Shown here: one piece after another, positions 13,918 to 25,401 of the stretch
How the letters are laid out: every line of letters begins with the position of its first letter
Numbering within the stretch: the stretch's first letter is position 1
NCBI GenBank assembly: GCA_964019155.1
Contig: OZ025245.1
Location: 31,279,045-31,343,044, forward strand
Reading direction: 5' to 3'
Source: Osedax fenrisi
Lineage: Eukaryota; Annelida; Polychaeta; Sabellida; Siboglinidae
Length of the DNA stretch: 64,000 bases
Position numbers and translations under genes: made by a program
The notes under the pieces: model-generated
What the model was told of the DNA's origin: nothing
What the model saw: only the letters and a program-made list of their open reading frames with translations
Databases searched by the model: none

Positions 13918-14037
13918 TTATGCATATTCCTCCTCTGATTGCTGTGTGTTCTCTAGCTCCAGTAAATAACCAGTTGATGGAACTGCAACGGAGACACTAG
14001 ATATAATAGCATCCTCTGTATTGTTCTTTACCTTGTT
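13918..14037 (-). CDS. Terminal exon of an unrecognised minus-strand gene
   Basis: A minus-strand acceptor ATATTTTCAG ends at 14038. The frame then begins NKVKNNTEDAIISSVSVAVP, continues STGYLLELENTQQSEEEYA and ends in TAA at 13920-13918 (39 codons plus stop). The acidic tail with two tyrosines in Y-x-x-L and E-E-Y contexts could be a cytoplasmic tail, but this is inference. The start of this exon is in phase 0, which would accept the exon at 14811-14908 if the downstream donor GTAAAT is used there. The gene family is not recognised. Confidence 0.55.
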   Translation of the reverse strand, partial: NKVKNNTEDAIISSVSVAVPSTGYLLELENTQQSEEEYA

Positions 14038-14061
14038 CTGAAAATATATTGAATACAAATT

Positions 14062-14103
<42 letters not shown>

Positions 14104-14296
14104 CAGTATATATATTAAACAGTTCCTCCAACACATTATTTTTATCTGTAGAATTATTTAATTTTATATAATTGTTGTAACTAGTTATAGGAAAAAATGT
14201 ATATAGTATATTAAAATTTATATTATTCATTAATAATATCAATTTATTTATGTATGCCAAATAAAAGTTATATATATATATATATGTGCAGTAAAC

Positions 14297-14331
14297 TTGA
14301 TAACAGTGGGTATCACCAGTATCGGTTATAA
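14297..14331 (-). CDS. Possible small exon upstream of the terminal exon
   Basis: 35 bp between an ATATTTCAG acceptor (ending 14332) and a GTTTAC donor (14296-14295), minus strand. One frame reads ITDTGDTHCYQ and leaves phase 0, matching the start of the terminal exon at 14037. It does not match the phase of the exon at 14811-14908 with either visible donor. It is therefore an alternative exon, belongs to a variant with an unseen exon, or is not real. Confidence 0.3.
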
Positions 14332-14498
14332 CTGAAATATTATGATTTGAATACAATAATATTAACTATATTAAAAACAAATAACTTATGGATAATAATA
14401 TGGATAGTTTAATATTCCAACATACAAAAAACTGTAAAATTACTATTTGAAAACAAACATACTACTAGTTATTCACTACTATTCAAAGGAATCTATTA

Positions 14499-14544
<46 letters not shown>

Positions 14545-14810
14545 ATACATTTATAATTAATGTTTTTACTATGTAAAGTAATATCGAAATACTATAACTA
14601 TGATTGAAATATAGTATTTTAATTCTAAATAATTATTGAAAAGTATAATATTTGAACAACTCTGGTATTTTTTATTTTTGGTTTAAACTTAGATAACTCA
14701 AAAACACAACCTGACCAACCCTGCTAATAACTGATTTGATAAATGTATACATTAATATATAATATTATCAAAAATGATAAAAACAAATTTACTTTTCATC
14801 ATATATTTAC

Positions 14811-14908
14811 TAACAAATGAATTATTGATACAGTTCTGTGTTGTGAATGCCTTGCTCCATCATAAACTGATTCTATGGGTAGACCATTAAACACTTTATT
14901 ACGATTAC
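14811..14908 (-). CDS. Internal exon of the same unrecognised minus-strand gene
   Basis: A strong minus-strand acceptor (TATATTTTCAG, AG at 14910-14909) is followed by a frame reading NRNKVFNGLPIESVYDGARH and on to SQHRTVSIIHLL. Two donors overlap at the end: GTTAGT at 14814 and GTAAAT at 14810. Using the second, the exon ends in phase 0 and joins the terminal exon at 14037-13918 directly. A decayed copy lies 790 bp further upstream at 15612-15694. No domain is recognised. Confidence 0.5.
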
Positions 14909-15339
14909 CTGAAAATATATGTTATTTTACATTAGAATCAGAATTATAGCAGCACTTATTTAAAAATAGTTTCGTGTGAGGTGTCCCAATAGCGAAATAT
15001 AGTTACAGTTTTAAATAGATGGCATAAGTTCATATACATGTTATATAATAATAATATCAGAATTTAGGCATGACAATGTTAAACGAAGAAGCGAGATACT
15101 TATATCTAGTCGTTTACCCATTTCACTTTCCTAAAGAATATTTATGAGGAGAAAAGTATAGTAAAAGTAAAATTAAAATAAATATAATAAAATTTTAAGA
15201 TTTAAAGTTAGTAAAATTATATACAAAATAACAAAATTATCAATACACATTTAATTATTTAGTTTTCTATTAGAATAATACATTTATAAAAAATCAGAGA
15301 TATTAAATTTATATCAAGAATAGCCAACAATAATTGAAA

Positions 15340-15525
15340 ATAATGAGGATAGATGGTGTATCAACTTCAGGGATATGGGTGCGTCAGGTCCAATGATGTA
15401 GGGATCATATTTGTTCCAATAATAAGAACACTGACAATACTTTCCTCTCAATACAAGTATATCCATTTCTTCGATACGTACCATACCCACATTAACACAA
15501 AAATATCAGCCATTCCGTCATAAAA
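15340..15525. other. GC-richer segment, open on both strands
   Basis: About 185 bp less AT-rich than its flanks. The minus strand is open for about 59 codons (includes VGMVRIEEMDILVLRGKYC and WNKYDPYIIGPDA); the plus strand is open for about 52 codons. No decisive splice sites were found for either reading. It lies between an exon and its decayed copy, so it may belong to the same locus. Confidence 0.3.
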
Positions 15526-15611
15526 AAAAACACTATAAAATAGATTTAACGTACATAATACGTTAATATGTCCATAATTATATATTATCTTCTAATCACA
15601 TATTTACTAAC

Positions 15612-15694
15612 AAATGAATTATTTCAGTTCTGTGTTGTAGATACTCCATAAACTGATCCTATCGGTAGACCAATAAGTACTTTATTACGATCAC
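15612..15694 (-). pseudogene. Decayed duplicate of the exon at 14811-14908
   Basis: The intron end, acceptor and most of the exon sequence at 14811-14908 are repeated here on the same strand (reading begins DRNKVLIGLPIGSVYG). The stretch is 11 bp shorter than its counterpart, which shifts the frame into a TGA. Flanking intron sequence is duplicated too, so the copy arose by segmental tandem duplication. Confidence 0.6.
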
Positions 15695-15989
15695 CTGAAA
15701 ATATATCTTATTTTACTTTGGAATCACAGTTTTAGTCGCTTTATTTAAAATATAATTGTTTGGCATCTAAATAATTAAATATACGATACTAAATAGATAG
15801 AAAAAGTGTGCATACATTTTATATGTACCTGATACTATACTTTTAAAGTGTAAATATATATAGAATCTGTCTCATATTTATTTATGGTACATAATACGCA
15901 CATGAAAATCTGCATAAGATATATTTTATAAATTAAATTTCACTAGTGCAACAGCTTAGTAGTATATATTGGGAATAATATTATATATA

Positions 15990-16252
15990 TATTATCAAGA
16001 TAATCTCGTACGGTTACCAGTAAACGATATTATCTCGTACGACTTGAGTCCAATTATTAAATTTAATTTAATTCATAATTATACAGTTCTTATACGAATA
16101 TATATAATACAATATATTATATCAATATTAATAAGTTATTATATATAATCATATAAGAACTATATAATTATGAAATAAATTAAATATAGTATGTTGTTCG
16201 AAAATACCTCTTACGAGATTACTGGCTACCTCTCGTACGTTGATAATCAGAT
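15990..16252. mobile_element. Imperfect palindromic element, MITE-like
   Basis: Sequence from ATTATCAAGATAATCTCG at the left is mirrored by ATTATCAACGTACGAGAGG read from the right end, and the interior folds on itself (TTCATAATTATACAGTTCT against its complement near 16155). The centre is about 16120. CTCGTACG motifs occur near both ends. No coding capacity and no clear target-site duplication. Confidence 0.5.
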
Positions 16253-16259
16253 ATTATAT

Positions 16260-17550
16260 ATGAGATATATGATATAAAATAGTTAATAAATATTTATTCG
16301 TAGCATAAATTATGCACTAGGCACAATGTGAGGTATTTTATTAATACGGTAATATAATTATTATTATTAAATATATATTGAATAATTAATATTAGTTGTA
16401 TTGTAATGATAATAATTAGTTATAATGTATAACTATGTGGAGTAATAAAATAGTCAATTATATTATATAATTATAATATATTTCACAAATTATGTGCAGA
16501 TAATACTTAATATATCACGATTTTTGTGCGGATTACGTCCAGATATCACATAGTTTAACTAAGATAACTATGATGGTTATAATCCAGGGTTATCATAGTT
16601 AATGCTTTATAAATATTATTGAATTAAGTATAATGAATAAAATATAATTATTATAATAATACACACATTTCTAGAATATATTTCTAATATTATTATAATA
16701 TTATAATAATTATATATATTTAATATAATATTATATAATTATTATAATAATATAAGAAATAATAATTATGGATATATAAATTATATAATATAATGTATAG
16801 TATATATTGTATACGGAATTTCTTGATCTATTTCGCCATTTTCGTTATTTAGAGCGCTTACGTAGTTCTATATCTAAATAATATTTAGAAAATACCCGAA
16901 GCTAGTCTTATAACTATGATAACATATTTTACTATAACTATTGAAACAATGTATATATATAATATATGAATTATTAAATTTATTTTATCTTTTAAATATC
17001 TAAATAAAACCTTTTTCTTTTTGTCATTATTCTTCATGTGTTTAGATATTTTGCTTGAAGTATTTATATGTTATAATACAGAATCTTATGTTATACTATT
17101 ATCAATATAAACATGATAATATGATACAAATATTATTTTAGAGTTAAAGTAAATTCTAGAAGGATGCGAGCAGCATGTTTTCACACGTGATATGTTATGG
17201 GCGGGGCTTGTGAGCGTGAACTTCGAGGACATGAATATTATATACAAGGACTTGAACTATTCTCAGAATAGTTCTTAATAATTCTTGTGATAATAATTGA
17301 GTGATTAGCCGGTTGATTAGTTATTACTTTAACTTTACATGAATTATTGACTTTGCAGTGATATATAATGTATATGCATACACGATTATTCAGATCTAAA
17401 TATAACTTATACGCGTGCATATACATTATATTATAATATATATTAATACATTTGATTTTTTATTAAATTTAAATTATTACTATTAGAAATTATTCGATTA
17501 TAATTCTAATATGTTACGTACATATGATATAGATATAGTTTTAGAATGCC
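16260..17550. other. AT-rich stretch, no gene recognised
   Basis: Dense short palindromes and AT runs. A small inverted repeat with TAACTATGAT and ATCATAGTTA spans about 16560-16600. A slightly GC-richer patch around 17160-17230 has no supported frame. Confidence 0.5.
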
Positions 17551-17554
17551 CGTT

Positions 17555-17805
17555 TAATTTCAAGTAGAAACAATATATTAAATATGTATAATAATATAAT
17601 CCATCGCTAAGTTATCCGTAATAGTAACTGTACAATTATGTATTTGTTAATAAATTGTTGTTGTTATTCAATTATTACTATTATAAATTATAAGTTAACT
17701 TATAGTAATTACTATAACATTTACTATAACGGATAACATATTGATGGATTATATTATTATTATAATAATTATACATATATAATATATTTGTTCTACTTTA
17801 AATAC
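17555..17805. mobile_element. Palindromic MITE-like element
   Basis: The left end AAGTAGAAACAATATATTAA and following bases including AATCCATCGCTAAGTTATCC are mirrored at the right by GGATAACATATTGATGG and a final TTGTTCTACTT. The arms are about 65 bp or more around an AT-rich centre. Related end sequences recur near 17935 and 18060, suggesting a small family. Non-coding. Confidence 0.55.
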
Positions 17806-18523
17806 AGCATAATAGCATAATCATTATGATAATGTAAACATGTAATTACATGTTAAACATGATGTTTACATGTTTAGAACTCATGAGTTCTATATAGTAT
17901 CTATAATAGTTTCATTCCAAATTCCACTTAATTTCTAGAAGAAGTAATATATAATATTGTTTAAATATATATAGGTATATCTAGAGTAACAGTAATTACT
18001 GTTACTGTTTTACTGGTTAACTATTTCTATATATAATTTCTGAAAGTCCAATTAATTGTAAATAGAAGCAATATATTATACATATAGGTAATATAATAAT
18101 AATATAATAATATAACAGAACGATACGTATATATAATAGTAGGTCCTAAGTCACTTATTAAAGTCAATTACCTAATTATCTTACGTAAGCCTTGCTGTAA
18201 GGCCCTTACAGTGTAAGGGCAGGTATATTTTGTAATTATTTGTGACATCTTTTGTTCTACAATTACTTAATTACTTTCGAACAAATATATACAAATATCT
18301 ACACATTATTATTAAGTTAAACAGTAATTTTATAATAAAGTAACACCATAATAGGTCAACTGTTATATTATGAATTATATTATAATTCAAAAATGAATAG
18401 TATTAGGTTATATTATATATTTACCTATATTATTATTTACTAATTTATCTATATCCACTTATCTCTATAATTAAATCCCACCTATTTAAATTATACGTAA
18501 ATTAATATAAATAAAAAATAGTG

Positions 18524-18600
18524 ATTTAGCCAGGATGTCTAGCATGATGTATTAGAATACATTTTGTTTAAAAGTCTAGGTTCGAATCCCCGCCGTTGCA
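18524..18600 (+). pseudogene. tRNA-Ser-like pseudogene
   Basis: Contains an A-box-like TAGCCAGGATGTCTAGC and a B box GGTTCGAATCC. An anticodon-like hairpin GTATTAGAATAC would place AGA in the loop, and a TTTT/AAAA hairpin sits where a type II variable arm would be. It is followed by a T run, as for Pol III termination. The 3' acceptor half CGTTGC has no pairing partner at the 5' end and the T stem is mismatched. It is therefore a tRNA pseudogene or the head of a SINE rather than a working tRNA. Confidence 0.4.
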
Positions 18601-19062
18601 TAATTTTTTTTATTAATATTTATATATATATATACCGAAAAATTTGTATTAATATATATTTATTAATTTATAAATTATATAATTAATTAATTATATAATT
18701 TATAAATAAATATTATTCAAATAATATTAATATTAATAATTCATATATTATATTTTAATATATTTAAATAATTTATTCTTCTAAATAAATTAATAATATT
18801 AATATTAATTTGTAATGCTATTATACTGATATTATGTTGTTATTATTATAATTGCAACATAATAGCAGCATGATATACATTTAATAGCAAAATAATAGTA
18901 GCATAATAGAATTACAAATTAATAACAGCATAATAGATTTTTAATGGCAACATAATACAGCATAATAGCATAATGTAAACATTTGAGGCTATTATTTATG
19001 CTATTATGCTTCTATTATTAGGATATTACTATTAGCAGGGTTTAGTAATGTAAATAAATAGA
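18601..19062. other. AT-rich stretch with dispersed GCATAATAG motifs
   Basis: After a palindromic AT block (18650-18800), short motifs such as CATAATAGCA and CATAATACAGC recur irregularly between about 18840 and 19000. No gene seen. Confidence 0.5.
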
Positions 19063-19548
19063 TACCAAATGATATATAACCTATAGTTATGAAAATAACA
19101 TGCTACCTAATGATATATAACCTATAGTTATGAAAATAACATGCTACCTAATGATATATAACCTATAGTTATGAAAATAACATGCTACCTAATGATATAT
19201 AACCTATAGTTATGAAAATAACATGCTACCTAATGATATATAACCTAGAGTTATGAAAATAACATGCTACCTAATGATATATAACCTAGAGTTATGAAAA
19301 TAACATGCTACCTAATGATATATAACCTATAGTTATGAAAATAACATGCTACCAATTGATATATAACCTATAGTTATGAAAATAACATGCTACCTAATGA
19401 TATATAACCTAGAGTTATGAAAATAACATGCTACCTAATGATATATAACCTATAGTTATGAAAATAACATGCTACCAATAGATATATAACCAAGAGTTAT
19501 GAAAATACCCGGGTACCTAATGATATATAACCTAAAGTTATTTTTACT
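19063..19548. repeat. 41-bp minisatellite, about 12 copies
   Basis: The unit begins GATATATAACCTATAGTTAT and ends in ATGCTACCTAAT, repeating head to tail every 41 bp. Variants carry CCTAGAG instead of CCTATAG, and the last copies are more diverged. There are no spacers, so it is not a CRISPR array. Confidence 0.97.
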
Positions 19549-19579
19549 ACTAATTTTATACCAATTTATTGATGATTTG

Positions 19580-19618
<39 letters not shown>
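19580..19618. repeat. AT dinucleotide microsatellite
   Basis: Uninterrupted (AT)n run just after the minisatellite. Confidence 0.95.
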
Positions 19619-19620
<2 letters not shown>

Positions 19621-19844
19621 TATATAAAATAGGTTATTGAGTTCAGAAAGTACAATTTAGTACATACAATTTCTGCTCAAAGAGAGCTCCTGAAATTATC
19701 TTGTAACCTATAATCACATAAAGGGTACTCTTAAATAAAAAAATAAATTACTGATAAATCGTAAAAAAAAATAAACTAAAATTTAAAATTATTGAGATAA
19801 TAAAAATAGAAAATAAATATATAGGATAAGTTAGCTGATATGTA

Positions 19845-20425
19845 TAAAGCGCTGTTCACATGATCAATTTATTCCAGCAATTTAGCGATGGAATACTTAA
19901 GAATTCCAAAATGTAAAAGTCTATGTTTTTTCTGCGATTAATACTAAATGTTCTAATCCGAATTTATTCTAATTTTGTGACAATTTAATTAATTAATAAA
20001 TAAACGCACGCACAAGTATACTGAAGAGTATTAATGCATACGCATTTACCTTTCTAGGGGTCAATCTATTTATAATCGTTTACGATTATAATTGATTAAA
20101 ATTATGTTATTTAATCGTTAACGACAATTTAATTAATAATTAATAAATAATTAATAATAATTAATTAATAATTATAATTATAATATATAATTCGTTATCA
20201 AATTATTAAATTATGAATATATATATATATATATATATTACCACTTTATGATTATATAATGAACTTAAGTTCATAAAATGTATGTATTTTTAAGTATTCT
20301 ACTGAACAAATAGATTGCTCATGTGACCACCCTAAAATTGATACCGCTAGGGGATTTTGAAACTGGAATTCTTAATAATTAAATTTCGAAATTGCTGGAA
20401 TTGCTCATGTGAAGAGCGCTTAACA
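19845..20425. mobile_element. Non-autonomous DNA transposon with terminal inverted repeats
   Basis: The left end AAGCGCTGTTCACATGATCA and the reverse complement of the right end AAGCGCTCTTCACATGAGCA match over about 40 bp, both continuing into TTCCAGCAATTT, then AAGAATTCC. The total is about 580 bp with an AT-rich interior and no transposase frame. The flanking bases do not show a clear target-site duplication, so the superfamily is uncertain. Confidence 0.7.
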
Positions 20426-20695
20426 ATTTGATATAATTAAAATATGAGTTATAATAATGAAACTAATTAATAAACTAATAATTAACTTAATATTTGTTTA
20501 AATATTTGAGTTTTATATATTTTTTAAATTAATTGTATTTTAGATTTTTACAGTGGTTGTTTAAATTATTCCTAAGTTTAATACAATATATGTTAATTGT
20601 GTGTAATTTACTGTTCTTATATTGTAATAATTTATTTGTTATTCAAATTTATTAGTTATGTGGTAAGTGTTTATTAAATATATTATGTATACATA

Positions 20696-21004
20696 ACTGC
20701 CTGTGTGGCTCAGTGGCTAAGGCGTCATACACACAAGCAGTAGGACACGGGTTCGACCCTCGTCCGGACCATTAATTAATTTTATAAAATGGGTCTCAAA
20801 TATTATTTAGAAGTGATCTTATATAATTGTGTATAATTAAATGATCGGCTCTCGTTAAAACCATGGATGCCTTAACATGAGAGCGGCTTCGAAGGGACAT
20901 TAGAGCCATATATGGTTATAAGTGAAAACTTCATCTAAGTTCCTGGATGGGATGAAAGGACTCCACCAAATAAAAATAACAATAACAATAACAATAACAA
21001 TTAA
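20696..21004 (+). mobile_element. tRNA-derived SINE, copy 1
   Basis: A tRNA-like head carries an A box TGGCTCAGTGGC (20706-20717) and a B box GGTTCGACCC (20750-20759). An unrelated body of about 200 bp follows, ending CTCCACCAAATAAAA and a tail of AATAAC/ACAATA repeats. Two further copies occur at 26237-26526 and 48921-49221, both on the minus strand with poly-T starts corresponding to the tail. Same body, same ends: a SINE family with internal Pol III promoter. Confidence 0.92.
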
Positions 21005-21230
21005 GAGATATGTAATTAATTAATTAATATATATTTTTAATTTTAAATTTGTTATATAACAAATCAGTATTATGTAATTTATATAGATTGTGTATACGAT
21101 TAGGTGTTTTATTAATAAATATAATTATTTATTGTTGTATACATATTTTATTAAGAAGAATTTAGTTAACAGATTATCAAAGAATACATATAGTTTGGTA
21201 CTATTAACGAATTATAATGCGTCATATAAT

Positions 21231-21232
<2 letters not shown>

Positions 21233-21274
<42 letters not shown>
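21233..21274. repeat. AT dinucleotide microsatellite
   Basis: Uninterrupted TA repeat just left of the middle inverted-repeat arm. Confidence 0.95.
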
Positions 21275-21276
<2 letters not shown>

Positions 21277-21636
21277 AGTAATAGGGTATTATTATTAATT
21301 ACAATGGACATTTTTTAAATAAATATAATAATTTTGAGGTAAATAAAATGGAGATTATTATGCTGGAATAATGAACGGTTGATATTTAAACTTGCGTATA
21401 ATGGAATAGGAAATGTAATAATAGAGTAAACAGGATGGCAGAGTGTGAGATATGGGTATGGTACAAGAGATAAGGGGGTGGGATGCATGATGGAGAACCC
21501 TAGTTATGTAAGACAGCGCTGTTGTCGCGTGCTAACACTGTTCTTCTAGAGGAACTCTCCGAGGTCGATCCTCGTAGTCATGGTATCACCTCTCTCGCAG
21601 CTTATCTCATCTTTATCTCATCTTATCATCTCATCT

Positions 21637-22766
21637 CTGATCTTTATCTCGCACTTGTCGATGTTCTGCGTGTGGGAGGGTAGTAGTGAGGGTAGTGGGT
21701 AGTGGGGGTATAGGTGTAGGTCTAGTGGTGGTGCAGTAGGGGACATGCGTAACAGCACCCCTCTTATAGACAATATACGCGATCAGATACGTAAAGGTTA
21801 GGGTAGTGGCGAGGTAATGACAACAATGATTATACATGTGGGGTTATACACGCATTGTTATTACTTATATATTATATACTTTATCCGCCCGTGTAAACCA
21901 ATTATTTATTTATTATTATGATATTTTATATACTTTTTAGCTTTTTTCATGTTGTTTTTTTCATTACAATTAACTTTATATCTATCTATCTATCTACCTA
22001 TATATATAAATATGAGATATATATGTTTTATTATGCTATGTGTCACGCTCTATTTACTATCGTAGCTGCATTGCTACCTTTCCGTTACATTCATGTTAGA
22101 CTTGAGATCATCAATCTCTTCTACTGCTTCGGGTAGTTGGTATATTGATTGTGTTAGAGGTCATGTCAAGGTTAAGTTTGTGTCACGGTGTCTATGATCG
22201 TTGTTGTGGTGGGAGGCACTTCACTATTTGTCTACACCTATTGCAATTCATGAACATAAAATAAATTACCTTTTAGTCATGTGCTTATAACATACGCATT
22301 CATTGTACGTTTATTACATAATCAATTATGTAACAATGAGAATTCATATTTTTATAATTAATTTTATTATCAAATCTTAAAATAATAATGATTAATAAAA
22401 TTATCAAAATATGATATTTTATTAAGTTTATATAATCTGCTAATATATAATATACAGTTAATATACAGCTAATATATATCTGTATCAGTTACTAAGTAGG
22501 TGGTCGTGCACTAAGTAGACAAATGGATTTGTATTGAGCCCTTCTCTCTAGCATATTACTGAGAGATTTGTCTTTAGCACTGGCATCTCTGTCAGCCTAT
22601 TGGTTGAGGGTGATAAGTAAGCTCGGAACTCTCAACCAATCACATCACATCACCTCATACTGTACCTACTTCGTTTGCCTTCTGATCAGTAACTTGTCAA
22701 TGTCGTTTTATGACCTTGAGCTTGTTAAGTAGGCGATACACTCCTGTTGATTTCCGCTATGAATGC
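21637..22766 (-). pseudogene. Decayed copy of the coiled-coil gene at 47288-48504
   Basis: Four blocks align with the right-arm exons. Block 22766-22666 has lost four bases after ATCGCC, shifting the frame, and has TGA where the right copy has a Trp codon. Block 22588 to about 22510 keeps AKDKSLS but its donor GT is changed (AAATCCATTTG instead of GAATCAGTTTG). Block 22148-22078 still reads IYQLPEAVEEIDDLKSNM, but its acceptor CACAG has become CACAA. The last block (from about 21690) keeps only NIDKCEIK in an altered frame before diverging. Four separate lesions make this a pseudogene, while the right-arm copy is intact. Confidence 0.75.
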
Positions 22767-23651
22767 CTGTGAGGTGTTAGTCCATTACGGTCTGGTTAAT
22801 AACTTATTCCATATCCTAATTATATAATACTGAGGACAGGACATATGTTATGGTATTATCATGTGACATCGTATTGTATTAATTAGTTAATTGTAGTTTT
22901 AAAAAATTGAATTTTGTTAGGAGTTGCTTATTTAATTTTGTAATGCGGAATAAGTTATATAATATTTATATTGTGTGAATATTTCAAATAAAAATATGCT
23001 TTAATAATAAAAGAAATTTGTTTATAGATAGTTAAAAATGAAATCGATGATAATTATAAAATATTAAATATTTTTACCATTTTTTAACTGTATTATATTT
23101 GTAATTGTTATATTTTTATTTTATAGTTTGAATATATATTTATAGTTATGTAATTAAATTTTATAAACTTCTTTATTTATACTATCTATAATATTATGAA
23201 ATAAATAGAATTATAAATATAATATAAATAATACATTTATTTAAAAATGAATTTATCTCAGAACAATTAATGTTCTTACACTCACTAGTATTCAACTTAG
23301 AGATCACAGTTTATGAGATATACAGTATATCATATACTGATATGTGTATTCGATATAGAAAGGATATGTATATAGATCTTTAATGTGTAATCTGTTTTCT
23401 AATACGGATATCTAGTTATATAAGCGATATAAATGATTATGTATGAATAATTTCATACATTTGTAGAAAAAATCAAAATTAATAATAAAATACACATTAC
23501 ATATAGTAATATTATATTTTATAAAATATCTTCTTTATTATTATAAGTATATATATCTAGTTTATATAGGAACAAAATGATACCAATATTCCACAAATGG
23601 TAGCAATGGATATATTGATAGTAGTACTATGTATTGCCTATCTATTTACAT

Positions 23652-23762
23652 GCTAGCAATAGCCATGTAATAGGTAGTAAATAGTGTTAGTATCATTATC
23701 AGACGGAGAGTGGGAGGTCACCATGTCCTGTCCTCGATATAGTGTAGTCGCTACCTCCATAA
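23652..23762 (-). other. Small conserved frame starting MEVATTL, left copy
   Basis: Minus-strand 35-codon frame matching that at 46344-46451, with one visible Ser to Tyr change. Both copies keep the start and stop. It may be part of an exon or a chance frame. Confidence 0.3.
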
Positions 23763-23789
23763 TATACCCTTATACTAATACCATAACCT

Positions 23790-23891
23790 TTATATTAAGA
23801 TAGTCGCTTGTGGTTTCTGCAGCTCGCCATCCTTCAGTTGTTGTTCGATGTCCTCTATCTTGTTCAGTAGTTCCTCATTCTCATCAACTAG
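23790..23891 (-). other. Coiled-coil reading, left copy of 46213-46314
   Basis: Minus-strand frame reading LVDENEELLNKIEDIEQQLK and ending TAA at 23792-23790, the same as in the right arm. Strong heptad pattern with N/E/L spacing. It may be a terminal exon of a separate coiled-coil gene. Confidence 0.4.
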
Positions 23892-24101
23892 ATTATGTAT
23901 TATGTACATTAGCACTGGTCATGTTTATGTTGTTAATAATATAGAGATGTAATATTTGTACTGAAATAATGTATCATATATATATATACATATATTAACA
24001 TGTAATTATCAGATATAGAGATAACAACATTTTAATTTATCAATATACACATAATAGATAATTCAATTTAAATGACTTAAATTCGGATTATATATAAATA
24101 A

Positions 24102-24109
<8 letters not shown>

Positions 24110-24145
<36 letters not shown>
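24110..24145. repeat. AT dinucleotide microsatellite
   Basis: (AT)n run. Confidence 0.9.
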
Positions 24146-24146
<1 letters not shown>

Positions 24147-24590
24147 ATTTAATAATATACTACTGTGATTACATGACGGATAATCTGCCATAAACTTACA
24201 GGCCTCGTTCGTCCATCTCTTAATTAATATATATGACTTATACCCTCCCTTTAAGTCGGTTAATTGCATAACCTTTCTCCGAATACCAACATGCATAACG
24301 AATATATAGTAGATATATACTACACACAAATGATAACACGTTTATAAAAATAAAGGGAAAGGTGCACATAGCTACCAATGAATTCTATTCAAATGGACAG
24401 ATGCCCAACAAATATATTAATATTCAGACTTATATTATATGTATTATAATATATATAGAGACAAATACTAAATATAAATATAAAAATGAATAATATAAAT
24501 TGCTAACAGATAGCAATAACACCATGAGACACTTTCATAACACATGACACTCTCGTCATCTCCCCGATATGGAGATTGACTGTGGTAAAC

Positions 24591-24725
24591 CTTACTATCA
24601 TCGAGAGCATCGCTAAGGAGTCTGTTCTCCTTAGTAATTGTGTTTCGATGGTCTACATCATCATCGTATCTCTCGGTTACCATGGTTACATATAGAACGT
24701 CCAACTGTGGCTGGTAGTCTGGCAT
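24591..24725 (-). CDS. Candidate coiled-coil exon
   Basis: Minus-strand open frame of 45 codons reading YQPQLDVLYVTMVTERYDDD, then HRNTITKENRLLSDALDDSK, ending at a possible donor (AAG/GTTTAC, or an earlier GTAAGG). Composition is far less AT-rich than the flanks, and E-N-R-L-L-S-D-A-L is typical of a coiled coil. It lies on the same strand as the decayed gene of 21637-22766 and could be one of its upstream exons; no right-arm counterpart was found. Confidence 0.4.
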
Positions 24726-25401
24726 CTCTTCTCATTGGTTCTCATGCTGCCTACTGGCAAGGGTATACCTGTGTAGACTATGTGTATCAGGGTCACGAGG
24801 TCACACACGTGGGTATCACATGATAGCAGTACTGGGTGATGATAGAGAGGCTGTAGTGAAGGTGCATAATGTAATGATGCGGAGATGTAGGTTATGAATG
24901 AATGTAACGTTTCTATGTTCAAACATTACATGATTACAAGTGGGGCTAGTATTATCATTATAAGTTAATGTTAGACCTTGTTAACATTGTTATTATTATT
25001 ATGTTTTACTATGTAGATACTATTCATATCTATAGCATTTATTATATAATAAAGGGAATTTACACTATATTAATTCGAATAACATTCAAATAATAATGTA
25101 AAATATTAAATTATTTAAAGAAATTATTAATTTTAATTATTCCATATATAATTATAAAAAAATAAATAAAATAATGAATATGAATATGAAGGATCAACTT
25201 GAGCAAATTCGAAGAGAATTCTTTAAACTATAGATTAAAAAGGTTTATAGCGAACCTTAGTTTTCACTTTATCCAGTTCTATAATGACACGACTGCATTA
25301 GAATTTGGAATCGTGGAAAACCACTCTCAACTCAACGTTATGGCCTTGAAGATTGACGACCTTGGTTTTTAAACACAGCAATGATGAAAAGCCCTTCAGC
25401 G

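Larger units (their letters stand above)
21500..24000. repeat. Left arm of middle inverted repeat
   Basis: Reverse-complement match to about 46060-48600. Anchors include the stretch at 21720-21840 against 48184-48310, the exon at 22078-22148 against 47872-47942, and 23790-23891 against 46213-46314. It is more diverged than the outer arms, with indels of several to many bases. Confidence 0.93.

Noticed and set aside
19063..19548. CRISPR-like array
   Set aside because: Units are contiguous 41-bp tandem repeats without unique spacers, in a eukaryotic context.
20696..20770. Functional tRNA gene
   Set aside because: Although A and B boxes are good, the same head plus body occurs three times with A-rich tails, so it is the promoter region of a SINE.
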